From NCBI GenBank assembly GCA_019359175.1, contig JAHHHU010000007.1:62001-126000 (forward strand): a stretch of 64,000 bases of DNA, written 5' to 3'. This document shows positions 27,129 through 37,158 of the stretch, one piece after another (position 1 is the first letter of the stretch; each line of letters begins with the position of its first letter). This DNA comes from Phormidium tanganyikae FI6-MK23 (lineage in GTDB: Bacteria; Cyanobacteriota; Cyanobacteriia; Leptolyngbyales; Leptolyngbyaceae). The translations under genes and the position numbers were made by a program. The notes beneath the pieces are model-generated. The model worked only from the letters and a program-made list of their open reading frames with translations, ran no database searches and was not told the origin of the DNA.

Positions 27129-28904
27129 CTACGGATTGACCACGCTCGATCGAGCAACCTTCTCTTTGAATAGACTCTGCCATCCGGCTTTTCGTGCTTC
27201 GATTGGCTCTGGTGATTTATTCCACAGCGTTTCGTAGAAGAAGAACGACATTCCCGCATAGCCTTGATCACGGACGGCTTTGACTTGTCGCTGGAGTTCC
27301 TCGATCGATCGAGGCGTGCTGGACAATCCGCTTAGAACCCCGATCGCGGTCGGAATATGGTCACGCGCAGCACGTAGCGTTTGCCAAGTCGCGGGATTAA
27401 TGCGATCGACAAACTTTTGCCCCTGAAAATAGATCTGCGGAATCACTTCTTCGATCAGTCCCGCTTGTTCCCACTTGTGCCAATCGACCAGCATCGTTTC
27501 GTAAGCGTAAGGCAGATCGAGCGGCGAAAGTGAAATCAGAACATTGCTTTTTCGAGCTTTGACCGTTTGAAAAACTTTCGCGAGAAAAGCGCCAAGTTTA
27601 TCCGATCGCCAACGTGACCACTCTGGATCTTGAGCATTATCGGGCGGTGCTTTACCGTTGTGTTCCTGCTTGTAGAGATTCACCGTGTACTCGTCATAGC
27701 CAAACGAAACAGGTAAACCAAAGTGATCATCGAACTGAATCCCATCGACATCGTAGTTATCAACCACTTCGGTAACGAGATTGAGAATAAACTGTTGTAC
27801 TTCGGGTTTGAAGGGATTGAACCAAACGGGAATTTGAACTCGATCGAGGGCAGCGGATTCATAATCGACTGAGCCATCTCGCTTTTGTGCCCACCAGTCC
27901 CGATGTTTCTGCGCGAGTTCTGACGCTTTCGGAGCCATGAAACCGAACTCAAACCATGGAATCACCGCCATCCCTTTTTGATGTGCTTCAGTCACGATTT
28001 CTTTGAGCATATCTCGGCTCTGAAGCCCTGATGCGATCGGGCGCGGATCAACTGCCAATCCAACCTCTCGCTTCATCACTTGGCTTGGATAGAGTGTGTA
28101 TCCCCAATTCCAAACCGTTGGGTAAAGCGTGTTGAGATTCAATCGCGCGATCTCACTGACAGCACTGCTTAATTTGTTTTTCTCAAATAAAACATCACTA
28201 TCAATGTTCGTTAACCAAACACCACGAATCTCTCGTGCTTGAGTCTCAGGTTTTGGCAGATAGCGATCGCTAATCAAACCTTTTGTGTCGGGCAACGTTT
28301 GACAAAGAAACGCCGCGATCTCACCCCGACTTGCAGTGCGATTAGGATTGAGCCGTTGAGCATTCGGAAAATTCACCGTGATTTGTCGTTCGGTTGTTGC
28401 TGCGACAGCACCTTTCGCATAAGTTGGAATATCTCCCAGGTCTAAGAATACTTTGCGGGTCAGTTCCACTTCATTCGTCGGTTTCAGCTTCAATCCGTTC
28501 GCCAACGCCGTTAAAGCCTGCACTCTTGGGATTTCTAGATCGGGGCGAAAGGTTCCGTCATCAAAGCCAGAGAAAAAGCTTGATCGATAAGCCTTTTGAA
28601 TCGCCTCTTTTGCCCAGAAATTCCCCGCAACATCCCGGAATTGAATCGATTCGCGCGTCGGTGAACTGATCTGATCGGGAAAAGCATTGACCACCATTGC
28701 GGCAAACTGCGATCGTGTCACCGGGTCATCGGGTCGAAATTGATTGTTCGGAAACCCGCGAATGATCGCCTTCTGTGTGAGCGATTCAATGCACGATCGC
28801 GCCCAATGATTCTGGATATCCGTAAATTTCGGCTGAGAAAACGCTGACGGAGCGATCGCTAAAATAACGATCGTTAACAATCCAAGCATCCAAGCGCGAC
28901 GCAT
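27129..28904 (-). CDS. Secreted SLH-domain glycoside hydrolase-like protein (YddW/GH10-like)
   Basis: A 591-residue exported protein. A signal peptide (about 1-23) is followed by three S-layer homology modules (about 24-205, e.g. FTDIQNHWARSCIESLTQKAIIRGF, FRDVAGNFWAKEAIQKAY). A family-10-like hydrolase domain follows (about 215-560) with REIRGVWLTNIDSDVLF, GMAVIPWFEFGFM, YDVDGIQFDDHFG and VIPQIYF. YddW-type proteins act on denuded glycan strands of peptidoglycan; the SLH part would anchor it to the cell wall or outer membrane. The ATG at 28904 has AAAGGTG upstream; the frame itself is open to 28934. Confidence 0.88.
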   Translation of the reverse strand: MRRAWMLGLLTIVILAIAPSAFSQPKFTDIQNHWARSCIESLTQKAIIRGFPNNQFRPDDPVTRSQFAAMVVNAFPDQISSPTRESIQFRDVAGNFWAKEAIQKAYRSSFFSGFDDGTFRPDLEIPRVQALTALANGLKLKPTNEVELTRKVFLDLGDIPTYAKGAVAATTERQITVNFPNAQRLNPNRTASRGEIAAFLCQTLPDTKGLISDRYLPKPETQAREIRGVWLTNIDSDVLFEKNKLSSAVSEIARLNLNTLYPTVWNWGYTLYPSQVMKREVGLAVDPRPIASGLQSRDMLKEIVTEAHQKGMAVIPWFEFGFMAPKASELAQKHRDWWAQKRDGSVDYESAALDRVQIPVWFNPFKPEVQQFILNLVTEVVDNYDVDGIQFDDHFGLPVSFGYDEYTVNLYKQEHNGKAPPDNAQDPEWSRWRSDKLGAFLAKVFQTVKARKSNVLISLSPLDLPYAYETMLVDWHKWEQAGLIEEVIPQIYFQGQKFVDRINPATWQTLRAARDHIPTAIGVLSGLSSTPRSIEELQRQVKAVRDQGYAGMSFFFYETLWNKSPEPIEARKAGWQSLFKEKVARSSVVNP

Positions 28905-28964
28905 ATTACACCTTTGATGAGTCGTAAATACCATCGCATTTGTGGAACGCGATCGCGCAATTTT

Positions 28965-29471
28965 TTATGGATTATTTACCGAAACTCGATCGAGAATCCT
29001 CAAAAAGTCTTGAACAATCACTTCCTCATTTGTAGCGGTTAATATCGGAACGTGAATAAACACACACTGTTGATTCAGAGTATCTAGATGTTTGAGAACA
29101 CGGTAGTAAAGATAGTTGCAAACGAAATTCCCTGCGTCGTGACTAATCTCTGTCACGCTCGTAGACTCAATCAAGTTCTGCAAATCAAGCCGCGATCGCA
29201 GAATTTCGCTTTGAAACTTACCATTCGATTCGAGTGAAAGTCGCTGTCGCGATTCCGCCATTCCACAACAGATCGTAATATCCGGCTGAATCTCGTTAAT
29301 TTTTGCGATCGTGTGCTTCGGTGCCAGTTCAAAATCAACCGGAAGCTGTCTGAGAAGATGACAGTCTGAATGAAAGCGATCGCGTTCTAAGATCGCTTGA
29401 ATCAGATCATCTGAAGCATTCGATCGCTGATGTTCCATCCAAGTTGTAAACGAAGTCAATAGAATTCGCAT
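28965..29471 (-). CDS. pcp: Pyroglutamyl-peptidase I-like protein (C15)
   Basis: A 168-residue protein that would remove N-terminal pyroglutamate. RILLTSFTTWMEHQRSNASDDLI is the diverged N-terminal motif of the family. PDITICCGMAESRQRLSLES carries the catalytic Glu region, SHDAGNFVCNYLYYRVL contains the catalytic Cys, and CVFIHVPIL the catalytic His. The protein is shorter than the usual ~200-215 residues and the first motif lacks the typical GFDPF, so the substrate may differ. The frame extends to 29558 but would overlap hisH; the ATG at 29471 leaves a 42-base divergent spacer to hisH. Confidence 0.82.
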   Translation of the reverse strand: MRILLTSFTTWMEHQRSNASDDLIQAILERDRFHSDCHLLRQLPVDFELAPKHTIAKINEIQPDITICCGMAESRQRLSLESNGKFQSEILRSRLDLQNLIESTSVTEISHDAGNFVCNYLYYRVLKHLDTLNQQCVFIHVPILTATNEEVIVQDFLRILDRVSVNNP

Positions 29472-29513
29472 CGGTCTACTAAAATCTAAGTATTCAGACT
29501 GGAGGATTGGAAA

Positions 29514-30155
29514 ATGCCGACGATCGCTGTTGTCGATTATGACATGGGGAATCTGCACTCTGCTTGCAAAGGACTAGACAACGCAGGCGCAATCACTCTG
29601 GTAACGGACTCCGCGAAAGACATCGAGCAAGCGGATGCAGTCGTGCTTCCTGGTGTCGGTGCATTCGATCCCGCAGTTCAACACTTACGATCGCGCGATC
29701 TGGTTCAACCGATCAAAGATGCGATCGACAGCGGCAAACCTTTCTTGGGCATCTGTTTGGGACTACAAATTCTGTTTGAATCAAGCGAAGAAGGCAAAGA
29801 ACCCGGACTCGGCATCATTCCCGGAACTGTAAAACGCTTCCAGCCCGAACCAGAACTTACGATTCCGCACATGGGTTGGAACCAACTCCAGTTCACCCAA
29901 TCTGATTGTTCACTTTGGCAACAATTAGGGACAGATCCTTGGGTGTATTTTGTGCATTCCTACTATGTTGAACCGAGTGATCCAAACATTCGTGCCGCAA
30001 CGATCACCCACGGAACACAGACCGTCACAGCCGCGATCGCACATCAAAACCTGATGGCAGTTCAATTTCACCCAGAGAAGTCCTCTACGGCTGGATTGCA
30101 GCTACTATCGAACTTTGTTCATTTGGTAAATCGACCTCAGTTATTGAACGTATGA
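29514..30155 (+). CDS. hisH: Imidazole glycerol phosphate synthase subunit HisH
   Basis: A 213-residue class I glutamine amidotransferase that supplies ammonia to HisF for the histidine and AICAR branch point. It shows AVVDYDMGNLHSACKGL, the oxyanion VLPGVGAF, the nucleophile Cys81 in GICLGLQILF, and the His-Glu pair in AVQFHPEKSS. The GGAGGATTGGAAAATG context gives a strong ribosome binding site. hisF is not adjacent. A family A repeat follows about 60 bases after the stop. Confidence 0.96.
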   Translation: MPTIAVVDYDMGNLHSACKGLDNAGAITLVTDSAKDIEQADAVVLPGVGAFDPAVQHLRSRDLVQPIKDAIDSGKPFLGICLGLQILFESSEEGKEPGLGIIPGTVKRFQPEPELTIPHMGWNQLQFTQSDCSLWQQLGTDPWVYFVHSYYVEPSDPNIRAATITHGTQTVTAAIAHQNLMAVQFHPEKSSTAGLQLLSNFVHLVNRPQLLNV

Positions 30156-30214
30156 GCTACTGGTTTGAGTGATGAATTTCAGTCGTTTATCGCTCCGGTT
30201 CAGTCGGATAACTG

Positions 30215-30294
30215 CCCCCTAAATCCCCCATTCTGGGGGACTTCAAGACAAACCCTCTGGTTTCAAAGTCCCCCAGAATGGGGGATTTAGGGGG
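30215..30294. repeat. Family A palindromic repeat, copy 3
   Basis: Arms CCCCCTAAATCCCCCATTCT and its inverted complement are intact, with about 30 bases between them. This is the most symmetrical of the four copies with copy 1. It lies between hisH and rsmD and starts about 43 bases before the rsmD ATG ends its leader, so it could influence either mRNA end. Confidence 0.85.
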
Positions 30295-30336
30295 CGCAAC
30301 TAACTTTGCTTTTCACGATTGATTTAGGATTGCGCT

Positions 30337-30873
30337 ATGAGCCTACGGATTTACGGCAATCGATCGCTAAAAACACTTCCAGGACAAGAGACTCGCCCGA
30401 CCTTAGCACGAGTACGCGAAGCTGTGTTTAACATTTGGCAAGGCTCGATCGAACACTGTCGCTGGCTTGATCTCTGTACCGGAAGCGGATCAATGGGAGC
30501 CGAGGCACTCTGTCGAGGAGCTTCGATCGTCATGGGTATCGAACAATCTGCGCCTGCGTGCCGAGTGATTGAGCAAAACTGGAAACAAGTCGCTAAGCCA
30601 GATCAGTCTTATCAAGTGCTGCGGGGCGATGTTGTCAAGCGCTTAGAAAAACTCTCTGGGCAACAGTTCGATCTCATTTATTTCGATCCGCCCTACCGCA
30701 GTGAATTGTATGTTCCGGTGCTAAATGAGATCGCGACTCTCAATCTACTCGCTCCCGATGGCGAACTCGCAGTCGAACATCGCCCTAAATTGACTCTGCC
30801 TGATGTCCCTTTAACAATTGTTCGCCAGAAACGCTACGGCAGCGCTGCACTCACGTTCTATCAACCTCAATGA
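30337..30873 (+). CDS. rsmD: 16S rRNA (guanine(966)-N2)-methyltransferase RsmD
   Basis: A 178-residue methyltransferase. It begins MSLRIYGNRSLKTLPGQETRPTLARVREAVFN, the RsmD-type N-terminus. Motif I is WLDLCTGSGSMGAEAL, the acidic loop is MGIEQSAPA, and motif IV is YFDPPY (about residues 116-121), typical for N2-guanine and N6-adenine methyltransferases. It would modify 16S rRNA in the small subunit. The stop overlaps the start of the next small gene (ATGA), so the two are co-translated. Confidence 0.93.
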   Translation: MSLRIYGNRSLKTLPGQETRPTLARVREAVFNIWQGSIEHCRWLDLCTGSGSMGAEALCRGASIVMGIEQSAPACRVIEQNWKQVAKPDQSYQVLRGDVVKRLEKLSGQQFDLIYFDPPYRSELYVPVLNEIATLNLLAPDGELAVEHRPKLTLPDVPLTIVRQKRYGSAALTFYQPQ

Positions 30874-31175
30874 TCTGGAAATCCCCGCTTCTTGCTTTGT
30901 TAGTTCTCGCGTCTGCCACACCCGCAGTTGCGCTTCCACCGTCAGAAGACCAACCCGAAGAAGTCTCGCGGACTGAAATCATCACAGAAGCTCGATCGCC
31001 TATTGATAACGCACCTTTAACCGCTGCTGAATATGCGGAACTTCAAGCCGAAATTCAGCAAGGTCAGCCCGTGAATCCGCGTGACCAAGTTTCGCCCGAA
31101 CTGAGAAGAAAGATCGGACTTCTGCGTTTGCGAAGATTTATCAAACGAGTGTTTCCGTTCATTCCGCTTCGGTAA
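30870..31175 (+). CDS. Small exported protein of unknown function
   Basis: A 101-residue protein with a clear signal peptide (KSPLLALLVLASATPAVA, cleavage about residue 22). An acidic helical stretch (TAAEYAELQAEIQQGQ) follows, and the basic C-terminus ends KIGLLRLRRFIKRVFPFIPLR, which may bind membrane. It overlaps rsmD by four bases. I do not recognise a family. Similar small proteins with a C-terminal basic amphipathic tail are seen in cyanobacteria, to my recollection. Confidence 0.75.
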   Translation: MIWKSPLLALLVLASATPAVALPPSEDQPEEVSRTEIITEARSPIDNAPLTAAEYAELQAEIQQGQPVNPRDQVSPELRRKIGLLRLRRFIKRVFPFIPLR

Positions 31176-31179
31176 GTCT

Positions 31180-33243
31180 CTATCGACTTCGGTTCTGGCT
31201 TTGCTGAACTTGCTGCATGAATTGTTCGGGGCTGCGAGCCGGCTCTTTGCAGCTTAAACCCTGACAGACAAGCGCGATCGCATTTTCCGGCAAAGCATCC
31301 AGCACCATAAAGGCAGCCGTTGGTAAGTACTGCGTTTCTAACGCTGCAATTCGCTCGATCGTACTGCGGATCAGGGTTTGATTTTGGAACCAATCTAAGG
31401 CAGTAAACAACGTAGGACAAGCAGAAGGCGATTGTTCCATCACACTCGCGAAAGCTTGCAGTGTTTGTTCTGCTCGATCGAAGTAATCTAAGTCATCAGT
31501 TAGCAAGGAGAGACGAACTAAATTCGCGATCGCAATGCCATTTGCAGAAGGCGTTGCATTGTCCACATAGCTCCGTTCTCGAATCAATAAATCTCGACTC
31601 GCATCTTTTGCCGTGTTGTAGTATCCGCTTAGTTCATCACTCCAAAGATACTGATCAAACTCAGCTTGAATCCGAATTGCTTCTGCCAACCAATCCGTTT
31701 GATTTTCCGGGGCATCAGACTGAATGCTTCGAGTCACTTGATGCAGATCTAGCAATGCTTTGATGAACAGCGCAAAATCTTCAGATTGCGCCAGTACTTC
31801 AACATTGCCGTTGTAGTTGATTCGATGAAACCGTTGATCGATCCATTGATTTTGCAGAATAAACTCTGCGGCTTGACTCGCTAATTCTAAAGCTTCCAAA
31901 TCTCGAAACACCGCATACGATCGAGCCAATCCCGAAACCATCAAACTATTCCAAGCCACAATCATTTTCGTATCGGTCACGGCTGGAATTCGACCTGACC
32001 AAGCGATCGATTTTGCTTCCTCTGCATTTCGAGCGGGCGGAAATGTTTCACTAATCCCAGTCCCGTATCGAAGTTCAAATAGCTTAGTTAACGCGGATTC
32101 AGCAAGGTCTGAAAGCTGACCGGACTGTTTACGCTGAAGCACGATCGTGCCTTCAAAGTTGCCCGAAGGCACGACCGAGAATTGTTCTGAAAGTTCTGCA
32201 AATTCTTCTAAAGAAAGCGATCGCTGAAGTTCGTCATAGCTCCAGACATAAAATGCACCTTCTTCCGGTTCTGCATCTTCCGGTGTGACAAAACTATCCG
32301 CATCTTGCGCGGCATAGAAATAGCCTTCCGGTGCAGTCATTTCGCGCTTGAGCCATTGAACCGTTTGTACGATCGCTCTTTCAAATGCTGACTCTTGTAT
32401 CCCCGATGCCCATAGATTTGCTAGATACTCTACAATTTGCCCGTTGTCATAAAGCATCTTCTCAAAGTGCGGCACTGTCCAAGTCGGATCAACCGTATAG
32501 CGATGAAACCCACCCGCAACCTGATCAAAAATGCCGCCAAGTGCAAGATCTAATCCTCGCCGTGTGGTGACTTCTCGCGCATTGTATCGATCGAATTCAA
32601 ACCTAACTGCATGAAGCGCCGCATCCGCGTAAGGAATCATTGGAAACCGAGTTCCGGGCATCTGTGCTGAGAGAATTCCAGTACTGTATTCCAGCCCGTC
32701 CTTTAACAATGCTTGACTCAAGGTTTGAGTAGCAAGCAAGACAGAATTCTGTAAGTTCGTCAGAATCTCAGCTTTCACCCCATCGACCTTAGCTCGATCG
32801 TCATCATACAACCGCCGCAAAGTCTGTAAGATATGCAAAAATCCCGGTCGCCCGTACTTAGCATCGATCGGGAAGTAGGTTCCACCATAAAACGGAGCTA
32901 AATCATCAGGCGTGAGAAAAATGTTTAGGGGCCAGCCGCCTTGCCCCGTCATCATCTGAAGCGCCTGCATATAAATGCTATCGAGATCCGGACGTTCTTC
33001 TCGATCGACTTTAATCGGCAGATAGTTCTGATTCAGAAATTGCGCGATTGTCTCATCCGAAAACGCTTCTCCTTCCATCACCGTACACCAGTGACAAGAA
33101 GAGTAGCCAACCGACAAAAAGATAATCTTATTCTCGCGTCTAGCTTGCTCGATCGCATCCTCACCCCACGCCCACCAATCGATTGGGTTGTGGGCATGTT
33201 TTCGCAGGTAAAGACTCTGAGACTGGATTAAACGATTTGGCAT
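31180..33243 (-). CDS. DUF255 thioredoxin-domain protein (YyaL/SSP411-like)
   Basis: A 687-residue protein. The thioredoxin-like N-terminal domain starts [27 protein letters not shown] and has the motif [14 protein letters not shown] with Cys50 and Cys53. [20 protein letters not shown] and [12 protein letters not shown] follow, all hallmarks of this family. The remaining part (about 200-680) is an alpha/alpha toroid like N-acyl-glucosamine epimerases and glycosidases ([35 protein letters not shown]). The biochemical function is not established. It is convergent with the small exported protein gene, with 4 bases between. Confidence 0.92.
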   Translation of the reverse strand: MPNRLIQSQSLYLRKHAHNPIDWWAWGEDAIEQARRENKIIFLSVGYSSCHWCTVMEGEAFSDETIAQFLNQNYLPIKVDREERPDLDSIYMQALQMMTGQGGWPLNIFLTPDDLAPFYGGTYFPIDAKYGRPGFLHILQTLRRLYDDDRAKVDGVKAEILTNLQNSVLLATQTLSQALLKDGLEYSTGILSAQMPGTRFPMIPYADAALHAVRFEFDRYNAREVTTRRGLDLALGGIFDQVAGGFHRYTVDPTWTVPHFEKMLYDNGQIVEYLANLWASGIQESAFERAIVQTVQWLKREMTAPEGYFYAAQDADSFVTPEDAEPEEGAFYVWSYDELQRSLSLEEFAELSEQFSVVPSGNFEGTIVLQRKQSGQLSDLAESALTKLFELRYGTGISETFPPARNAEEAKSIAWSGRIPAVTDTKMIVAWNSLMVSGLARSYAVFRDLEALELASQAAEFILQNQWIDQRFHRINYNGNVEVLAQSEDFALFIKALLDLHQVTRSIQSDAPENQTDWLAEAIRIQAEFDQYLWSDELSGYYNTAKDASRDLLIRERSYVDNATPSANGIAIANLVRLSLLTDDLDYFDRAEQTLQAFASVMEQSPSACPTLFTALDWFQNQTLIRSTIERIAALETQYLPTAAFMVLDALPENAIALVCQGLSCKEPARSPEQFMQQVQQSQNRSR

Positions 33244-33251
33244 AGGAAACT

Positions 33252-34910
33252 TTAGAACAAGAATACAGTTCTAATCACGCCGATCACAGCATCCCGATTG
33301 CTTTGATTGTAATCAGGATTCGTGATCCAAATAACTCCTGGTGTGACTGCAATGTTATCATTGATGCGATAGCGGTAGAACGCTTCTAAGTGCAGCGAAT
33401 TATCACGATCGCGAAATCCCAAATCACTGCGCGTCAATTTCGGCTCTTGTCCGACAAACAATCCGCCCAAGTTCCCCCGCCTAAACAAGTCAGGAAATGC
33501 AAGCGTGACCGCCCAGTTCCACACATCGCCGCGACCCTGACCGATGTAGTTATGATTCGCATAACCGACCCAGCCGCCAAGCGCAAACTTCGGGGAAATC
33601 TGGAACGTTCCAGAAATACCATACGCATTAATGCTAACTGGACTTCCAAAGTTGCTATTTGCTAAGTTACTACCCGTTGCACTGAGGTTAAACGGATCAT
33701 CCGGCTGAATATCAGCACCAAACGGAGCATAAGCATTAATGTAAGTAAAACCAATCCGAGAAGTCGGACTCAGGTTCAAAATCAACTGCGCCAAAGCACC
33801 ATACTGACCATTAAACAAACCATTTCGATTTGCTGGATTGTTCGCAGTCGGAGTTAAGTAACCTAAGTTAATTTCCGCCGCTGTTCCGATTCTCTGCCGA
33901 ATCCCAACCCCTGCACCAAACGAATAGTTATAGATCGGGTTCCGTAAAGCAAACAGAGAAACCGCACCCCCGTCAAAATAAGGGTTTAGTTGAGAAGACG
34001 CATCTAAATCAACAAACCCGTTTCCCGTACCTGCAATATACACATCGGTGCCATCGGTTACAGGGAAACGGTAGCGCAACAGTGCAAGCCCAACCTGACT
34101 GCCACTATCTCCATCAAACTCGACCCGTCCCATGTTCGTGCCCAATACGCCCAAGCCCCGAACTCCGGTCGGACTCGTAGCATCTTGAGTCGTTTGACCA
34201 AGCGGTACAACGTTATTTGCCTGAAGTCGGGTCGTTAACAAATCTCGACCTGTAAAGCTCGTGTTCAGGTTCAATCGCACCCGATACGATAGCGTGGGAT
34301 TGCGTTCAGCCTCGGTGCTAGTAATCGCATTGTCGCCACCTAGAACACTCACTGCACCCAATACAACTTCACCTTGCAACTTAGTTGTGGTCGAAAATTG
34401 CTGCCGTTCTAAAGTACCAGTCCGAGCTTCCAAAGCATCAACCCGACCGCGAATCGTTGCAAGCTCAGTTGCAAATTCTTGCTGAAGTCGCTGCAAAGTT
34501 ACTAAATCTTCTTTTTTAACTAAATCAGCCGTCGAAGCTGCGATCAGTTCATTGACTCGATCGAGACAAGCATTTAGCCCCGCCGCAAATTCGTACCGAG
34601 TCAGTGCCCGATTTCCGCGATAAGTTCGATCGGGATAACCTGCAATACAACCATATCGCTCAACCAACGATTGAAGCGCCTGAAATGCCCAGTCTGTGGG
34701 GCGTACATCCGAAAGCTGAGAAACGGAAGTCACTTGCTCTGAACTATTTGCAGGTTGCGGATTCGCAGGAACGACCGGAATTGTCAAAGTCGCATCGGGT
34801 GCTTGTTGTGCGATCGACTTTGGTAATTCAGCCGCGCGGAGACTCAATGGCGCAAGCACAGCGGAGCTTACTGCCATTGCAATAAAGCAGGTAAATGAAG
34901 CAGGTTTCAT
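33252..34910 (-). CDS. SLH and OprB-type outer-membrane porin (iron uptake porin)
   Basis: A 552-residue outer membrane protein. A signal peptide (about 1-26) is followed by an SLH module ([51 protein letters not shown], about 69-118) and a coiled-coil spacer (about 125-175, [32 protein letters not shown]). A carbohydrate-selective OprB-type beta-barrel then runs to the last residue Phe, as in barrel proteins. Cyanobacterial members are linked to inorganic ion, especially iron, passage. The SLH module would bind peptidoglycan. It lies 8 bases upstream of the DUF255 gene on the same strand. Confidence 0.92.
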   Translation of the reverse strand: MKPASFTCFIAMAVSSAVLAPLSLRAAELPKSIAQQAPDATLTIPVVPANPQPANSSEQVTSVSQLSDVRPTDWAFQALQSLVERYGCIAGYPDRTYRGNRALTRYEFAAGLNACLDRVNELIAASTADLVKKEDLVTLQRLQQEFATELATIRGRVDALEARTGTLERQQFSTTTKLQGEVVLGAVSVLGGDNAITSTEAERNPTLSYRVRLNLNTSFTGRDLLTTRLQANNVVPLGQTTQDATSPTGVRGLGVLGTNMGRVEFDGDSGSQVGLALLRYRFPVTDGTDVYIAGTGNGFVDLDASSQLNPYFDGGAVSLFALRNPIYNYSFGAGVGIRQRIGTAAEINLGYLTPTANNPANRNGLFNGQYGALAQLILNLSPTSRIGFTYINAYAPFGADIQPDDPFNLSATGSNLANSNFGSPVSINAYGISGTFQISPKFALGGWVGYANHNYIGQGRGDVWNWAVTLAFPDLFRRGNLGGLFVGQEPKLTRSDLGFRDRDNSLHLEAFYRYRINDNIAVTPGVIWITNPDYNQSNRDAVIGVIRTVFLF

Positions 34911-35268
34911 CAGTCATTCCTCACCATAAAAATATGATTTGAATAAGACCCGCACAGCTATGAGGTCGATTGAAACTCAGTCCAAAAGTCGTTAAAAAAT
35001 GCTGAAGCTCAAGTGAAAAGCAGCGATAGTTATCAATGACACGCTTGCAATGCAGATTGGTAACTATCGCTAGATTAGTAACGATTTTATTAATGCTCGA
35101 CTGTCTAAAGGATGATAGATTCTAGCGAAATCATAGGTTTAACAAACTGCAACAATTGATGCTCACTGTTGCTAATTTCGTCTTTCTAGTTTTCGCAAAT
35201 TTTCTGAGCCGTTCGGCAATACGTTAAGCTGGATTGATGTGTCGGGTGATTTAGCGCGGGTTCCTCTC
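34911..35268. other. Divergent intergenic region with an inverted repeat
   Basis: This 358-base region separates the minus-strand porin from the plus-strand LapA-like gene and contains no convincing gene. AGCGATAGTTATC (35022-35034) and GGTAACTATCGCT (35059-35071) form an inverted repeat with one mismatch and a 24-base spacer, 112-161 bases upstream of the porin start. This could be an operator, for example for metal-dependent control, but it does not match a Fur box that I can read. Confidence 0.45.
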
Positions 35269-35814
35269 ATGTCTCTTCTGCGTTTTGTTCTGCTTAGTGC
35301 GATCGTGGGCTTTCTCGTGATCTTCGCGCTCTCCAATTGGGGCGTGTCGGTTTCGCTTGTGTTTCTCGGCATTCCCTCGCCTGCGTTTCCTTTACCCGTG
35401 TGGATTTTGGGAGCGATCGCGTTCGGAGTTGCAACGACTTTGGTAATCACGGCACTCTTTGGATTAGCCAGATTTACCGCACGTCGATCGGAGCGCAAAA
35501 GCGTTCGGCAAGCCCCCACGCAGACTAACAGCTATGCCTATGCCGAAACCCCTCGCGAGTCTACACCGCGATCGGTAAACGATACGGCGGATGATTGGTT
35601 TGGAGACGATGGAGACGATTGGACAACCGAGCCGAAAGATCGGCCCAAACAGGATTTTGAAACGAGACAAGAGCCGACTTCAGGAAAGCGATCGGGTTCG
35701 ACCTATTCCTACACTTATCGGGAACCACCGGAACCGAAAAAGCCTGATGTTGTAGATGCAGAGTATCGCGTGATTCGACCACCAGTACGGAAATTGGATG
35801 AGGATGAAGGTTGA
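35269..35814 (+). CDS. LapA-domain (DUF1049-like) membrane protein
   Basis: A 181-residue protein with two N-terminal membrane helices (LRFVLLSAIVGFLVIFALSNWGVSVSLVFLGI and LPVWILGAIAFGVATTLVITALFGLARF). This is the LapA/DUF1049 hairpin pattern. A long charged, probably disordered cytoplasmic tail follows, rich in Asp, Glu, Pro and Arg and ending VIRPPVRKLDEDEG. The frame is open to a GTG at 35239, but the ATG at 35269 starts just before the first helix. Its stop overlaps the aroK start (TGATG), so the two genes are coupled. The function is not known. Confidence 0.8.
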   Translation: MSLLRFVLLSAIVGFLVIFALSNWGVSVSLVFLGIPSPAFPLPVWILGAIAFGVATTLVITALFGLARFTARRSERKSVRQAPTQTNSYAYAETPRESTPRSVNDTADDWFGDDGDDWTTEPKDRPKQDFETRQEPTSGKRSGSTYSYTYREPPEPKKPDVVDAEYRVIRPPVRKLDEDEG

Positions 35815-36401
35815 TGTTAAAAGGGGTAAGTGTCTTTTTGATCGGAATGATGGGGGTCGGGAAAACCACGATCGGGCAGTTGTTAGCAAAACAACTCGAT
35901 TATGAGTTTCTCGATGTCGATCAGTTTATCGAGCAGGCGACGGGGCAAACGGTTTCTACGATTTTTGCAGAGTCGGGAGAAGCGATTTTTCGCCAATTGG
36001 AAACCGCAACCTTATCACAGGTATCTGCACGACTGCGGCGCGTAGTCGCAACAGGTGGCGGCATTGTCGTTGCACCCCAGAACTGGAGCTATTTGAAACA
36101 TGGTGTGATTGTGTGGCTCGATGTGCCCGTTGAGCAGTTGCGGGAACGGTTGAGCCAAGATACGACGCGACCTTTGTTGCAAAATCAAGATTTGACGGCT
36201 CGATTGACGCAGCTTTCTCAAGATCGTCGCTCGTACTATGCCAGAGCAGATATTCACATTCAGGTGATGCCGGACGAAACTCCGGAGCAGACTACGCAGC
36301 GGGTGATTGATGCGATCGCGCAAGAATGCGAGAAAAAACGCCAGATCGACGAATCGATCCAGCGCTTGAATCAAGAAATGCCGTTTCAGGCGAATTCGTA
36401 A
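35814..36401 (+). CDS. aroK: Shikimate kinase AroK
   Basis: A 195-residue P-loop kinase of aromatic amino acid synthesis. Walker A is GMMGVGKTTIGQLLA. The shikimate-binding Asp and Arg positions appear in FLDVDQFIEQATG and FRQLETATL. The substrate-binding VVATGGGIVV and lid TTRPLLQ are present. A TTG one codon upstream also opens the frame, but ATG at 35814 with GATGAAGG upstream is the better start. It overlaps the LapA-like gene by one base and ends one base from convergent clpP. Confidence 0.94.
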   Translation: MLKGVSVFLIGMMGVGKTTIGQLLAKQLDYEFLDVDQFIEQATGQTVSTIFAESGEAIFRQLETATLSQVSARLRRVVATGGGIVVAPQNWSYLKHGVIVWLDVPVEQLRERLSQDTTRPLLQNQDLTARLTQLSQDRRSYYARADIHIQVMPDETPEQTTQRVIDAIAQECEKKRQIDESIQRLNQEMPFQANS

Positions 36402-36402
36402 T

Positions 36403-37008
36403 CTATTTCACCACCGCAGGACGAACCGCAGACGGACGACGATCGATCACTTGATCAACCAATCCATAGTCTTTCGCTTCTTCTGCGGACATAAAGAAAT
36501 CGCGTTCCGTATCTTGTTCAATACGATCGAGCGGTTGTCCCGTGTGATCTGCTAGAAGCGAATTCAGCCGCTGTTTGAGATACAGAATCTCTTTTGCCTG
36601 AATTTCGATATCCGTTGCTTGTCCTTGTGCGCCACCCAGCGGTTGGTGAATCATAATCCGCGAGTGAGGTAAGCTCATGCGCTTCCCCTTCGTTCCTGCA
36701 CTGAGCAAAAATGCCCCCATGCTGGCAGCAAACCCGACGCAAATCGTAGACACTTGCGGACGAATCTGCTTAATCGTGTCATAAATTCCCATGCCAGCGG
36801 AAACCGAGCCGCCGGGGGAATTGATGTAGAGATAGATATCTTTGTCCGGATCTTCGGATTCGAGAAACAAGAGTTGGGCGACGACCAAGTTCGCCACGTC
36901 AGAATCGATCGCGCTACCGAGGAACACAATTCGTTCCCGCAACAGTCGGGAATAGATATCAAAGGCGCGTTCGCCCCGTCCAGAAGTTTCAATAACGGTA
37001 GGAATCAT
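36403..37008 (-). CDS. clpP: ATP-dependent Clp protease proteolytic subunit
   Basis: A 201-residue serine protease subunit. The catalytic Ser96 is in GFAASMGAF and His121 in [12 protein letters not shown]; the Asp follows in the handle region. [16 protein letters not shown] is the glycine-rich loop. Cyanobacteria carry several ClpP paralogues and a ClpR; the intact catalytic residues make this an active ClpP type. The N-terminal [23 protein letters not shown] is canonical. It is alone, without clpX or clpR beside it. Confidence 0.96.
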   Translation of the reverse strand: MIPTVIETSGRGERAFDIYSRLLRERIVFLGSAIDSDVANLVVAQLLFLESEDPDKDIYLYINSPGGSVSAGMGIYDTIKQIRPQVSTICVGFAASMGAFLLSAGTKGKRMSLPHSRIMIHQPLGGAQGQATDIEIQAKEILYLKQRLNSLLADHTGQPLDRIEQDTERDFFMSAEEAKDYGLVDQVIDRRPSAVRPAVVK

Positions 37009-37158
37009 GAATCCAGCCCAGTAATTTTTTTCATTTTAGCGAATGAACGCGCGGTCGTTGGGGTGTTTGCCGTAACCAACAAATTTACGAATGATTGCTT
37101 AAGTTGAATGATCGTAATAAATTGGCTGAGAGAACTTAAAGATTGACTTGAGGTAGCT

